Source: Spirulina subsalsa PCC 9445 (GTDB taxonomy: Bacteria > Cyanobacteriota > Cyanobacteriia > Cyanobacteriales > Spirulinaceae). From it: a DNA stretch of 64,000 nt. The translations under genes and the position numbers were made by a program. Shown piece after piece: positions 28,995 to 37,797 of this stretch; the stretch's first letter is position 1, and each line of letters begins with the position of its first letter. The DNA lies in contig NZ_JH980292.1 in assembly GCF_000314005.1 (NCBI RefSeq), positions 3,136,121 to 3,200,120 of the forward strand, in the 5' to 3' direction. Under the pieces are notes generated by a model, which worked only from the letters and a program-made list of their open reading frames with translations, searched no databases and was not told the origin of the DNA.

Positions 28995-29522
28995 ATGCCG
29001 GATACCCCAGAATATTTAACCCTAAGTCGATTTTATTTTGAACTGAGTGGGGGCGCGATTGGGAATAGTCAAACCTTGTTAGTGTCTAAAGTGAGTGGGG
29101 TGACAATTACCCTAGAAGCGGCCGCAGAAGGGGAGTCTCTTGGTGTGAGTAAAGGGGCAAAAAGTGAAACCCAAATTACCGTAGCGGGAACGACTCAAAG
29201 TAATATTACGCTGGAATTTGTGGTGACGCGGGAGAATGACATTTTAGAGCAATGGTACAAGTCTGTTCACCCCACCTCAATGGATGGGGGCGGTACAGAT
29301 TGGGAGAAAAACCGGGCGAGTGCCTCGCTGGTTTTTTATGCCCAAAATGGGAAGGAAGGGGCAAGGTTTAATCTCCGGGATGCGATTCCGGCGAAATATA
29401 CCTCTACTCCGGTTTCTGCGGATAGTACGGATATGTTTAAGGAAACGGTGGAAATTGCCCATGCGGGATTGAATCGAATGCCTCCGGGTGGTAGCACGAT
29501 GAATGTTGCTCCTCGGAAGTAG
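28995..29522 (+). CDS. Contractile injection system tube protein 2
   Basis: The 175-aa paralogue of the tube protein reads LTLSRFYFELSGGAIGNSQTLLVSKVSGVTITLE, then LEFVVTRENDILEQWYKSVHPTSMDGGGTDWEKNRASASLVFYAQNGKEGARFNLRDAIPAKY, with the same strand order as tube protein 1. The tail GLNRMPPGGSTMN differs from the other two. In related loci a protein of this kind is a second tube subunit near the baseplate. It is followed by a large repeat block. Confidence 0.88.
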   Translation: MPDTPEYLTLSRFYFELSGGAIGNSQTLLVSKVSGVTITLEAAAEGESLGVSKGAKSETQITVAGTTQSNITLEFVVTRENDILEQWYKSVHPTSMDGGGTDWEKNRASASLVFYAQNGKEGARFNLRDAIPAKYTSTPVSADSTDMFKETVEIAHAGLNRMPPGGSTMNVAPRK

Positions 29523-29529
29523 GCGGGTT

Positions 29530-29840
29530 ATTGAGGGCTTGCTGAATAAGTCCGAGAGTTGGGAGTCAGGAGTTGGGAGAAGACTCCCTAGGGCGCAAGC
29601 ATTGCGCCCCTACACCGACTCCCGACACCTTGACTTCTAAAGTTGAGCCTTAACTTGTCAAGATTGCCTATTCCCTATTCCCGATTCCCTATTCCCGATT
29701 CCCCATTCCCCATTCCCCATTCCCTATTACCTATTCCTTATTCCCTATTCCCCATTCCCTGTTCCCCATTCCCTATTACCTATTACCTATTCCTTATTAC
29801 CTATTCCCCATTCCCTATTCCCTGTTCCCTGTTCCCTAAT
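29530..29840. repeat. Heptamer-type repeats with a GGGCGCAAGCATTGCGCCC palindrome
   Basis: Long runs of TTCCCTA / TTCCCCA units fill the region. At 29588-29606 the palindrome AGGGCGCAAGCATTGCGCCC occurs, and the same palindrome recurs at 30606-30625. No gene is present. Confidence 0.85.
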
Positions 29841-29848
29841 TATTGATT

Positions 29849-30343
29849 ATGACCGACTCAAAATTCACAGAAATCCTGACAACTTCCCGGTTTTATGTTG
29901 AGTTAAAATTAGATGGTTCTCAAGACCCCGTAGACGCTTATTTTAAGGAGTGTAAGGGGTTTAAATATAGTCAGGAGTTGGTAGAAATTCCTGAAGTTAC
30001 GCCTCTGGGGTGGGGTGCGGCGAAACAGGGGCGAATTGTTATGACGAAAATGCCGGGTTATGTAAAGTTGAGTAATTTCACGTTGACGCGCAGTTTAAGA
30101 ACGTCTCAAACGCTGTGGAATTGGATTAAGGTGGTGCAGGAGGGGAACTGGGCGAAACAACGCCGGGATGGTTCTTTGGTGATTTATAAAACGAGTTCTA
30201 AGGAGGGGGCGAGGTTTAATTTTAAGCGGGCTTGGCCGGTGAGTTATAAGTGTTCGGATGTTAAGGCGGATGGGGCGGAGTTGGGTATTGAGGAGTTAGA
30301 AATTGCCTGTGAGGAGTTTGAGCGAGTGGGGGTTACGGAATAG
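29849..30343 (+). CDS. Contractile injection system tube protein 3
   Basis: The 164-aa paralogue starts at the ATG at 29849 (MTDSKFTEILTTSRFYVELKLDG), not the TTG six bases upstream. Features: DAYFKECKGFKYSQELVEIPEV, VKLSNFTLTRSLRTSQTLWNWIKVVQ, KQRRDGSLVIYKTSSKEGARFNFKRAWPVSYKC and LGIEELEIACEEFERV, the tube-protein signature. The opening half resembles Pvc5-like tube-initiator proteins. Repeat blocks flank it on both sides. Confidence 0.88.
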   Translation: MTDSKFTEILTTSRFYVELKLDGSQDPVDAYFKECKGFKYSQELVEIPEVTPLGWGAAKQGRIVMTKMPGYVKLSNFTLTRSLRTSQTLWNWIKVVQEGNWAKQRRDGSLVIYKTSSKEGARFNFKRAWPVSYKCSDVKADGAELGIEELEIACEEFERVGVTE

Positions 30344-30700
30344 GGAACAGGGAAGGGGGATAGGGAATGGGGAACGGGGGGGGCAGGGGAGAGAGGAGAG
30401 GGGAGAGGGAGACGAGGAATTAAGACTTATTCCCGACTCCCTTTCTTCAGGGAACAGGGAATAGGGAACAGGGGGAGAGGGAGAGCAGGGGAGAGGGGGA
30501 GAGAGGGAGAGGGGGAGCAGGGGAGCAGGGGAGAATTGATAATTATTCCCTATCACCTATTCCCTATTCCCTACTCCCTATTCCCTACTCCCTATTCCCT
30601 ACTCCCTAGGGCGCAAGCATTGCGCCCCTACACCGACTCCCGACACCCGACTCCCGACTCCCGATTCCCCGTTCCCCGTTCCCCGTTCTTCGTGAAAAAT
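30344..30700. repeat. Heptamer-type repeat block
   Basis: The block has GGGGAGAGGGAG/GGGGAACAGGG units, then CCCTATT and CCCTACT units, and the GGGCGCAAGCATTGCGCCC palindrome (30606-30625), followed by CGACTCC and CCCCGTT units directly before the next gene. No gene. Confidence 0.85.
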
Positions 30701-30701
30701 T

Positions 30702-32045
30702 ATGAGTAATTATTTAGCGATCGCAACCGTAACAGCTACACTCCAGAAACTCCTCCAGTCGGCGATTCAAGGCGATGTAGAAGGGGCGAGAGTCACTACG
30801 GTACGGCCGGACAATTTGGGCAGTGGTGCGCCAGAATCAGGGGTGAATGTGTTCTTATATCAAGTCACACCGAACCCCGTTTGGGCGAATAATGTGTTAC
30901 CCGCCCGACAACGACGGGCTGAGGTGGTGGTGAAGTCTCAAGCGCCCTTGGATTTGTTTTATTTAATTAGTTTTTATGGCAATGATGTAGAACTTGAACC
31001 CCAACGCCTTTTAGGGAGTACCATTCGCACCTTAGAGGATAAATCTGTATTAACGGGGCGCATGATTCGGGACACCATTGGGGATGGCAGTTATCCCTTT
31101 TTGGTGACATCGGATTTAGCAGAACAGGGAGAACAGATTCGCATTGATTCCTTGACCTTTGAATTAGACGAGTTATCAAACCTTTGGGGGACTTTTTTTC
31201 AGGCTCCTTATTTGCTCTCGATTGCCTATAAAGTGACGGTGGTCTTGATTGATGGGGAAGAACCGGCCGCTATGCCTTTACCTGTGCGCGATCGCCTTCT
31301 CAGTGCCGCCCCCACGGATTTACGCCCCTATATTGAGTCCGTCATCTCCCACCGAGGGCGCTATGAACCCATTGTCACCAGCAGCACCCTGTTAATTAAT
31401 GGCAAATATTTAGCCTATACCAACGCACAAGTTAAAATCGCTGGACAACTGATTACCCCCCAACGGATTAGCGAAAAACAGGCCGTTTTACCCCTAAATT
31501 CTGTGGTGCGGGACAGTCTCCGGGCAGGATTGCAAAGTGTGCAAATCATTCATCCTCGCCCCCAACGTCAATCCCTCTTTTCTGGCCCCAAACCTCCCCC
31601 CGAGGAAACCCCTCCGCCCCCTCCCTCCGGTGCTTCAGAACCTACTCCTCCTCCTATTAAAACCGTCGAATCCAATGTAGTGGGGTTTATCCTCCGTCCT
31701 AGTATTCAAAGCGTAACCCTTGACAATATTCGGGGCAGTGAGGATGATCCCCGTTCAGGAGATGTCACCGTAGAACTCGATGTTTTAGTGGGTCGAGAGC
31801 AGCGCTTTATTTTGGTGCTGAATCAACAGGCAACGGGAGAAAATGAGGTGTCAGAATACCTCTTTGAAGCCCCCCAACGGGCCGAGGTGAGTCGTCAGGT
31901 GACGGTGACGGTGCGGGACATTTCCCCGGGGGGTTATTTAGTGCGGGTGATGATTGATGGTGCCGAAAGTCCGCTCCAAGTTGACACGAATGAAAATAGT
32001 CCCACCTTCCGTCAATATATCGCCCCCTCCCTAATTGTTCCTTAA
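30702..32045 (+). CDS. DUF4255 (Pvc16-like) protein with C-terminal beta domains
   Basis: The 447-aa protein has an N-terminal DUF4255/Pvc16 domain (about 1-190: IATVTATLQKLLQSAI, SGVNVFLYQVTPNPVWANN, LDLFYLISFYGNDVELEPQRLLGSTIRTLED, FFQAPYLLSIAYKVTVVLIDGEEP). A central beta-rich part (SSTLLINGKYLAYTNAQVKIAGQLITP, IPT/TIG-like), a proline-rich spacer (about 295-320: PPPEETPPPPPSGASEPTPPP) and a C-terminal domain (ERDV-type strands ending DISPGGYLVRVMIDGAES) follow. It likely caps the sheath/tube. Adjacent to the AAA+ gene, 14 bp apart. Confidence 0.85.
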   Translation: MSNYLAIATVTATLQKLLQSAIQGDVEGARVTTVRPDNLGSGAPESGVNVFLYQVTPNPVWANNVLPARQRRAEVVVKSQAPLDLFYLISFYGNDVELEPQRLLGSTIRTLEDKSVLTGRMIRDTIGDGSYPFLVTSDLAEQGEQIRIDSLTFELDELSNLWGTFFQAPYLLSIAYKVTVVLIDGEEPAAMPLPVRDRLLSAAPTDLRPYIESVISHRGRYEPIVTSSTLLINGKYLAYTNAQVKIAGQLITPQRISEKQAVLPLNSVVRDSLRAGLQSVQIIHPRPQRQSLFSGPKPPPEETPPPPPSGASEPTPPPIKTVESNVVGFILRPSIQSVTLDNIRGSEDDPRSGDVTVELDVLVGREQRFILVLNQQATGENEVSEYLFEAPQRAEVSRQVTVTVRDISPGGYLVRVMIDGAESPLQVDTNENSPTFRQYIAPSLIVP

Positions 32046-32059
32046 CTGGGTAGTTCACT

Positions 32060-34207
32060 ATGCTGGGTCATGAGATTAATCGCAGTTATTTAGGCGATCG
32101 CCTTTTCCGGATCCGGCAGCTATTAGAGCGCCGGATTCAGGGGGTTGGTTTTATCCCCCCTAGCCCCCCTTTGAAAGGGGGGGACAGTGTTGGTACTCCT
32201 TGGGAAGGGGGGGGAAGTGTTGGCACTCCTTGGAAAGGGGGGGGAACTTCTGGGAAAGGGAGAAAAGGGGGGTTTCGTCTTTATACCAAATCGGCGATTT
32301 TAACCCGTCTGACCTTTAATCTCCAACTCGCCACCTACCTGTTAAAACTTACCCTCGCCGAATTCACGAACCTTGAACAAGTCTGTTATCTGTTTGGGTT
32401 AGACTCCTTTGAACGGGATCTTTTATTACTCTGTGCGGGGATTGAACTAGAATCTACTTGGAGTCCCCTCTGTGCGGCCGCCCAAGGAGATCCCCAGCGC
32501 AATTATCCCACCTTTAGCCTTGCCCTCGCTGCCCTACCGAACCCCAATTGGCAAGCCCTCACCCCAGAAGCGCCCCTGCGACGTTGGCGACTGATTCACG
32601 TCGAGAAAGGACAAGCCCTCACCGCCAGTCCCCTGCGGATTGATGAGCGGATTCTGCACCATTTGTTAGGATTGCCCTACCTTGATGAACCCCTGATGGG
32701 ATTAGTCCAACCCCTGCAAGAGCGGGGGATTTTAGTTCCCTCTCAACAAACCCTAGCCCAGAGTTTGCTGGAGGTTTGGCAGGGGATGGGGGCGCCCTCC
32801 TCCTCTCGTCCGGTGGTGGAACAAAACCAGCGTTATCCGGTCATCCAACTCTGTGGAGAAGATCGGGCGGGGAAACAGGCGATCGCAACCCAAACCTGTC
32901 AACACCTCAACCTCAACCCCTATCTCCTCCCCGCCCCTCTCCTACCCACCGCCCCCCAAGACCTCGCCCAACTCACCCGCCTCTGGGAACGAGAAGCCCT
33001 ACTCAGTTCTAGTGTATTAGTGTTAGACTGTGAGGATAGCAACCCCAACGAAAGCAGCCGGGAAAATGCCATCACCTACCTCATTGAACACCTGAAAAGC
33101 CCCCTCATCGTCTTAAGTCGCGATCGCCGCCCCCCCCACTCCCGCCCCCTCCTTACCTTTGAAGTCCACCGCCCCACCAGCAGCGAACAGCGCACCCTCT
33201 GGCAAGAAGCCCTCGGCCCCCTCGCCCACACCCTCGACGGCCACGTAAATAGCCTTGTCTCACAATTTAACCTCAACGCCCCCACCATCCGCGCCGCCAG
33301 TCGTCGCGCCGTCGGACACCTGCAAAACACCCAACCCGACCCCCAAACCATTAAAAACCTACTCTGGCAAACCTGCCGCAGCCAAGCCCGCCCCCGTCTC
33401 GAAGACCTCGCCCAGCGCATCACCTCCAATTCCCTCTGGGATGATCTCGTCCTCCCCGAAACCCAGAAAGACGTATTACGGGAAATCGCCGCCCATGTAC
33501 GACAGCGCGCCAGAGTTTATGAAGAATGGGGCTTTGGGGGCAACGGCGGCCGAGGATTAGGCATTACCGCCCTCTTTGCCGGAGCCAGTGGCACCGGGAA
33601 AACCATGGCGGCCGATATTCTCGCCAGTGAACTGCAACTCGACCTTTATCGCATTGACTTAAGTTCCGTCATTAGTAAATATATTGGCGAAACTGAGAAA
33701 AACCTCCGCCGCGTCTTTGATGCCGCCGAAACAGGGGGCGCAATTCTCCTGTTTGATGAAGCCGATGCCCTCTTTGGCAAACGGTCTGAAGTCAAAGACT
33801 CCCACGACCGCCACGCTAATATTGAGGTCAGTTATTTATTACAACGCATGGAAGCCTATCGCGGTTTAGCCATCTTAACCACCAACTTAAAAGACGCTTT
33901 AGACCAGGCCTTCCTCCGTCGGATTCGTTTCACCGTCAAATTCCCCTTCCCCGATAGTGACCAACGGGCGGAAATTTGGCGCAGAGTCTTTCCCCAAAAT
34001 ACCCCTACCGAAGGCATCAACCCCGAAAAACTCGCCCGTCTTAGTGTGGCCGGGGGGAATATTCGCAACATCGCCTTAAATGCCGCCTTTTTAGCCGCAG
34101 ATGCCGGGGAACCCGTCAGAATGCAGCATATCCTCACCGCCACCAAGAGCGAGTATTCTAAGCTAGAAAAACCCCTAACGGATGTGGAAATTAAAGGCTG
34201 GGTCTAG
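32060..34207 (+). CDS. AAA+ ATPase of the contractile injection system (Pvc15-like)
   Basis: The 715-aa ATPase matches Pvc15/Afp15-type proteins needed for eCIS assembly or cargo loading. The N-terminal helical domain (LTFNLQLATYLLKLTLAEF, CYLFGLDSFERDLLLLCAGIEL) is followed by a degenerate AAA-like segment and a C-terminal AAA+ module: Walker A GASGTGKT, Walker B AILLFDEADALFGKR, sensor 1 AILTTNLKDALDQAF and arginine-finger region RRIRFTVKFPFPD. Residues about 31-71 are unusual: Pro- and Gly-rich (PPSPPLKGGDSVG...) and encoded by an inserted repeat (listed separately). Frame is maintained. The ATPase core is normal. Confidence 0.93.
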   Translation: MLGHEINRSYLGDRLFRIRQLLERRIQGVGFIPPSPPLKGGDSVGTPWEGGGSVGTPWKGGGTSGKGRKGGFRLYTKSAILTRLTFNLQLATYLLKLTLAEFTNLEQVCYLFGLDSFERDLLLLCAGIELESTWSPLCAAAQGDPQRNYPTFSLALAALPNPNWQALTPEAPLRRWRLIHVEKGQALTASPLRIDERILHHLLGLPYLDEPLMGLVQPLQERGILVPSQQTLAQSLLEVWQGMGAPSSSRPVVEQNQRYPVIQLCGEDRAGKQAIATQTCQHLNLNPYLLPAPLLPTAPQDLAQLTRLWEREALLSSSVLVLDCEDSNPNESSRENAITYLIEHLKSPLIVLSRDRRPPHSRPLLTFEVHRPTSSEQRTLWQEALGPLAHTLDGHVNSLVSQFNLNAPTIRAASRRAVGHLQNTQPDPQTIKNLLWQTCRSQARPRLEDLAQRITSNSLWDDLVLPETQKDVLREIAAHVRQRARVYEEWGFGGNGGRGLGITALFAGASGTGKTMAADILASELQLDLYRIDLSSVISKYIGETEKNLRRVFDAAETGGAILLFDEADALFGKRSEVKDSHDRHANIEVSYLLQRMEAYRGLAILTTNLKDALDQAFLRRIRFTVKFPFPDSDQRAEIWRRVFPQNTPTEGINPEKLARLSVAGGNIRNIALNAAFLAADAGEPVRMQHILTATKSEYSKLEKPLTDVEIKGWV
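32143..32277 (+). repeat. In-frame repeat insertion in the AAA+ gene
   Basis: G/C-rich direct units (GTTGGTACTCCTTGGGAAGG and GTTGGCACTCCTTGGAAAGG, then GGGGGGAACTTCTGGG) plus a CCCCCCTAGCCCCCCTTT / AAAGGGGGG inverted repeat. Related elements usually lie between cyanobacterial genes. Here it is translated (PPSPPLKGGDSVGTP...) between RRIQGVGF and RLYTKSAIL, the region where related ATPases are continuous. Confidence 0.75.
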
Positions 34208-34442
34208 TTGGGGTTTGAGGGAACGGGGAGTCGGGAGTCGGGAGTTGGGAGTCGGGAGTCGGGAATCGGGAATAGGCAAAAGGCAAAAGGCAAAAGGCAA
34301 AAGTTATCAACTCCCCCTGCTCCCCTGCTCCCCCTCTCCTGTTCCCTCTTCCCAACATTAGGGTGAACTACCCCACCCTGCCGAGGCGCGAGGATGGAGC
34401 TTCCTGATTCAATGGGAAGTGCTTTCTATACCGAAATATAGC
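34208..34442. repeat. Heptamer repeats and AAAAGGC tandem
   Basis: GGGAGTC-type repeats (about 34229-34273), four to five copies of CAAAAGG (34276-34305) and CCCCTGCT units follow the AAA+ gene. No gene. Confidence 0.8.
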
Positions 34443-34609
34443 GAGTCTTATCTTCCCTCCCCAGGCAGAAGTCCTAGTTCCTAAGACCCAAATTTTCTCT
34501 GGCAACACAGCCCTTTTTAGCTTGGTTTTCGCTTTGGGAGTTAGTGGTCAAGTCCATCCCCTCCCTGCAAGCGAGGAAGGGGAATTCCGCAACATTTTTG
34601 TTAAAATAG
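34443..34609 (-). mobile_element. Non-autonomous dispersed element, copy A (short form)
   Basis: The sequence GAGTCTTATCTTCCCTCCCC ... through CAACATTTTTGTTAA is nearly the exact inverted copy of 55218-55432 except for one missing 54-bp segment. One edge has the GGAATTCCCCTTCCTCGC hairpin. No ORF. It looks like a MITE or IS200/605 solo end (copy C, partial, at 7299-7350). Confidence 0.75.
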
Positions 34610-34714
34610 CCTTAAGTGACCTCCCCTTTGGGACAGCTTGATGTAGACAATGGGGGATATTGGCTGATGTTCCGGGTCTAGCCAATCCACAAGTTGGTGA
34701 TTTGATAGTAAACA

Positions 34715-36373
34715 ATGCGGCAAAAACTTTCCGATGGGGTCTGGAGTGTTATTCTTGGTGTTGCAGTGGGTACAGCCGCCTATGGTGTCAGTCTTTCCCC
34801 GAAAACTGGGCTGTTGGTAGGGGTAACAAGTGGAGCCACAGCAGGCGTTTCTATCATCCGTCTGAGAACGATCGTAGAACAACAACATCAACACTTCCAA
34901 GACCTCAGCCAAACGCTGCAAAAGGAATTACTCTCCGCTATCCACAAAGAGCCAAATCAAACCCCCACCCTCATCACGCCAGACTCTAGCCAAAAGCGAG
35001 AAGAGGAATCCCCCGGAGACAAACTGATGATTCCTCCGGTTCTTCCCCCTCCAGATGAGCCTGTTTTAATCTCAAATCTCTCGGTTTCTGTCCCGCAAAA
35101 AGCCTTAAATTGGCTAACAGATCAAGGGATTACTATTCAAAACTACAAAAATAATCAAGACCAAAAAATTCAAGATACAGAATTAATTTTTAATCGCATT
35201 GCTTGGCTTTTAGGGAATAAATACTCTACGATCAAGACCTTCTATAGAAGGATTAAGCATACCGTCCCCAAAGAGACTCCTTTTCGAGTGGATCTCTCGG
35301 GTAAAGGTGAACAAGAGATTCGAGATTGTACCCATTTTGGCAATCAACTGGAGAAATACGCTTTTTTAAAGAGTTATTGGTACGATAAAAATAATAAAGT
35401 TATCCATGCCACACCTCAAAGAACGCCCCAATTTCAGAACTTTTTTTCAGGGGAATGGTTTGAACGTTTTGTCTTTTTAAAAGTAGCAGCACTTTTAGAA
35501 GAACTATCTTTAGAGTATGAATGTGTCATGAATCCTCAAATCAGATTACCTACGAGTAATAATGGGGAGTTAGATTTATTCTTCTTAATTGAAGATATGC
35601 CGTTGTGGATAGAGTGTAAAACGGGCAATTTTCAAAGGCATATTGTAAAATATTCTCAACTGCGACCGACTTTAAAAGTTGAACCAGAACGAGCTTTTAT
35701 TGTCATTTTAGATATTCCTGAAAATGAGGCAGAAGGTAATTCTAAGTTGCACAATATCCGGGTTTTAAACGAAAATAATTTCACGGAAGTCATTGCCAAA
35801 ACATTAAAGGGAGAAAGTGATATCACGGTAAGTGAACTAACTGTGGTGAAACCTTCTACTTCTCCAGTGTCCCCTCAAAGTTTCCCAGTCAGCCAAGAGG
35901 AACAAAAATTTATTACCCTCTTAAATAAGAAGGAATTGCGGCCTCTCAGTATAGAGCGCCGGGTGGTGATTGAAAAACTGCTTGAGGTGTGGAAAAATGA
36001 CCCCACACCTCGCAATGTAATTGAACTGAAAGCTCTTATTTTTGATGATTTAGACTTAGAAAAATTACCTAATTTTTCTAAAAGCAAGTTACAGCATATT
36101 TTTAATGCACTATTAGAAAGTGAGTGTTTTTTAGATGAGCAGGGAAATCCTCTCACTTTAAGGAAACAAGTGATTCATCGTTTGGTTTCGGAAGAGTTGG
36201 AGGAGTTAGATAGACGTTGCATTGAACGTTATGCTTCTGTGTTATTGGGGTACAAGTTGGATTATTTTGAGTCCCCGAATAATGTAGCATTGTTTGAAAA
36301 AGTTGTCGCCGGAAATGTACCCCCTCCTGATGTTTTGGCAAGGCTTAAGATGGGAATAGAGAATAGGGAATAG
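34715..36373 (+). CDS. Membrane-anchored PD-(D/E)XK nuclease-like protein
   Basis: The 552-aa protein is not one that I recognise by name. The N-terminus has two glycine-rich membrane segments (VWSVILGVAVGTAAYGVSL and TGLLVGVTSGATAGVSI) with a short gap between, then a coiled coil and a Pro-rich linker. The centre (about 245-345) looks like a PD-(D/E)XK nuclease of the DUF1887/Card1 type: GEWFERFVFLKVAALLEEL, NGELDLFFLIEDMPLWIECKTGNFQRH (catalytic D, then E-x-K), followed by RAFIVILDI. C-terminal helices (about 395-552) include a repeated LLEVWKNDPTPRNVIEL-type region. It follows the eCIS block across repeats, same strand. Confidence 0.6.
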   Translation: MRQKLSDGVWSVILGVAVGTAAYGVSLSPKTGLLVGVTSGATAGVSIIRLRTIVEQQHQHFQDLSQTLQKELLSAIHKEPNQTPTLITPDSSQKREEESPGDKLMIPPVLPPPDEPVLISNLSVSVPQKALNWLTDQGITIQNYKNNQDQKIQDTELIFNRIAWLLGNKYSTIKTFYRRIKHTVPKETPFRVDLSGKGEQEIRDCTHFGNQLEKYAFLKSYWYDKNNKVIHATPQRTPQFQNFFSGEWFERFVFLKVAALLEELSLEYECVMNPQIRLPTSNNGELDLFFLIEDMPLWIECKTGNFQRHIVKYSQLRPTLKVEPERAFIVILDIPENEAEGNSKLHNIRVLNENNFTEVIAKTLKGESDITVSELTVVKPSTSPVSPQSFPVSQEEQKFITLLNKKELRPLSIERRVVIEKLLEVWKNDPTPRNVIELKALIFDDLDLEKLPNFSKSKLQHIFNALLESECFLDEQGNPLTLRKQVIHRLVSEELEELDRRCIERYASVLLGYKLDYFESPNNVALFEKVVAGNVPPPDVLARLKMGIENRE

Positions 36374-36497
36374 GCAACAGGGAACAAGGGGGAGTGTCGT
36401 CCAATTTATTGGACGCTATATATGGGACTTGACAAAATGCACACAAGCTTAAATTGTCAAGATTACCTATTACCTATTACCTCTCCCCTGTTTCCTA
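36374..36497. other. Intergenic with near-palindrome GTCCAATTTATTGGAC
   Basis: The gap between converging genes holds GTCCAATTTATTGGAC (about 36399-36414), a hairpin-forming sequence, and TTACCTA repeats. A bidirectional terminator role is plausible. Confidence 0.45.
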
Positions 36498-37562
36498 TTA
36501 ATAAACCGTGCCACGTAGGGCTTCAGCGTCGATGGGTTTGATGAAGTATAAGCGGACTAAATCCCCAAAAATAGCGGCCATTAGGGGCAATTTGCGCAGG
36601 GTTTTGAGCCATTTGGGGGCGTTGCTTTGCTCAATTTGCTGCATTTTTTCATGACGTTGGGCGCATTTTTCTAAACGGGGGAAAAATTCGGGGTGGTCTA
36701 CGTCGAGAATTTCTGGGAAAGACCGGGCGGCTGTTTCGTTGGTTTTGCGGGCAACGTGACGGTCAAATTCTTGGGCATTTAAACCAATGGACTCGTAAAA
36801 ATCAGCCCGTTCATGGACGGTGAGGGTGTGGGTGGCGAAGACGGTGAGGAGGAAGAAACGACTCCAGAGACGACCGCGCCAAGTGTTCCACATGGATTTC
36901 TGCGATCGCAATAAGGCGTTGAAAATATCCCCGTGGCGGTTTTCGTCTTGACACCAGCTTTCAAACATTTTGAACAGGGGATAGTATTGCTGTTCGGGAT
37001 GTTGTTCTAGATGACGGTAGATGGTGATATAGCGCCAGTAGCCAATCTTCTCCGAAAGATACACGGCGTAAATAACCCACTCCGGTTTAAAGAAGGTATA
37101 AGTCCGGTTTTTGGTTAAGTATTGTAAATCAAGGGAAATATTAAAGTCGCTCATGGCTTTATTTAGAAAACCCGCGTGACGGGCTTCATCTCGGGCCATG
37201 AGGTGGAAAACTTTGGATAATAGGGGGTTACGGTCTTTAATTTGCCGGGAAATCTCTTTAAATAACAGAAAACCGGAAAATTCGGAGGTACAAGACCGTT
37301 CCAGAAAGTCAATGAAACAGGCGCGGGTGGCTTCGTCGATATGATCCCACGACTGCTTAAATTCTTCGGTGCGGCGGAAGTGATGACAGTTATAATCGGC
37401 TTCCATTTCCGCCAGAACTGCCTCCAGTTCGTCTTTTTGGGCGGAAATGTCCATGTTGGCGATCGCCTCAAAATCCGTCGTATAGAAGCGCGGAGTGAGC
37501 AGGGTTTCTTGACTCGGTGCCTTGATGCCGGGTTTCAATTCTTCGATGGTAGCAGTTGCCAT
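36498..37562 (-). CDS. acsF: Mg-protoporphyrin IX monomethyl ester oxidative cyclase
   Basis: The 354-aa diiron enzyme forms the isocyclic ring of chlorophyll using O2. The diiron ligands are in EFSGFLLFKEISR, MARDEARHAGFLNKAM (DExRH) and WCQDENRHGDIFNALL (second ExxRH), with YWRYITIYRHLE between. N- and C-terminal regions (FYTTDFEAIANMDISAQKDE; SFPEILDVDHPEFFPRLE) are canonical for ChlA/AcsF. It is divergent from hemN. In Synechocystis one acsF paralogue (chlAII) forms an operon with ho2 and hemN that is induced at low oxygen; this copy may be the equivalent, but ho2 is absent. Confidence 0.95.
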   Translation of the reverse strand: MATATIEELKPGIKAPSQETLLTPRFYTTDFEAIANMDISAQKDELEAVLAEMEADYNCHHFRRTEEFKQSWDHIDEATRACFIDFLERSCTSEFSGFLLFKEISRQIKDRNPLLSKVFHLMARDEARHAGFLNKAMSDFNISLDLQYLTKNRTYTFFKPEWVIYAVYLSEKIGYWRYITIYRHLEQHPEQQYYPLFKMFESWCQDENRHGDIFNALLRSQKSMWNTWRGRLWSRFFLLTVFATHTLTVHERADFYESIGLNAQEFDRHVARKTNETAARSFPEILDVDHPEFFPRLEKCAQRHEKMQQIEQSNAPKWLKTLRKLPLMAAIFGDLVRLYFIKPIDAEALRGTVY

Positions 37563-37797
37563 AGTGACCTTGTAACAGTTCTTAAATTTATAACCAAACG
37601 TTCAAACGGGTGAGACTATATTTTCATAGCCATTGTCATTTAGCAAGCTTTGTTAAGAATTAAAACAAAATCTGGTTAGTTGGTCACATTATTATATGCT
37701 CAGACAAATGTATGCAGTCGAGTCTAGCCGTGAATGATCCGGTTGTGCCTCGACAGTTTTTTAAAACAGCGATTCAGATAAATTCAGAGAAACCCTT
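37563..37797. promoter_or_regulatory. Divergent promoter region of acsF and hemN
   Basis: The 235-bp AT-rich stretch between two divergent tetrapyrrole genes must contain both promoters and, if the Synechocystis case holds, binding sites of an oxygen-responsive MarR-type activator. I see TAGTTGGTCACATTATTATATGC-like and other AT-rich boxes but no unambiguous operator palindrome. Confidence 0.4.

Noticed and set aside
32776-33560. Plus- and minus-strand Pro/Arg-rich frames inside the AAA+ gene
   Set aside because: They are shadows caused by C-rich codon use in the real gene.
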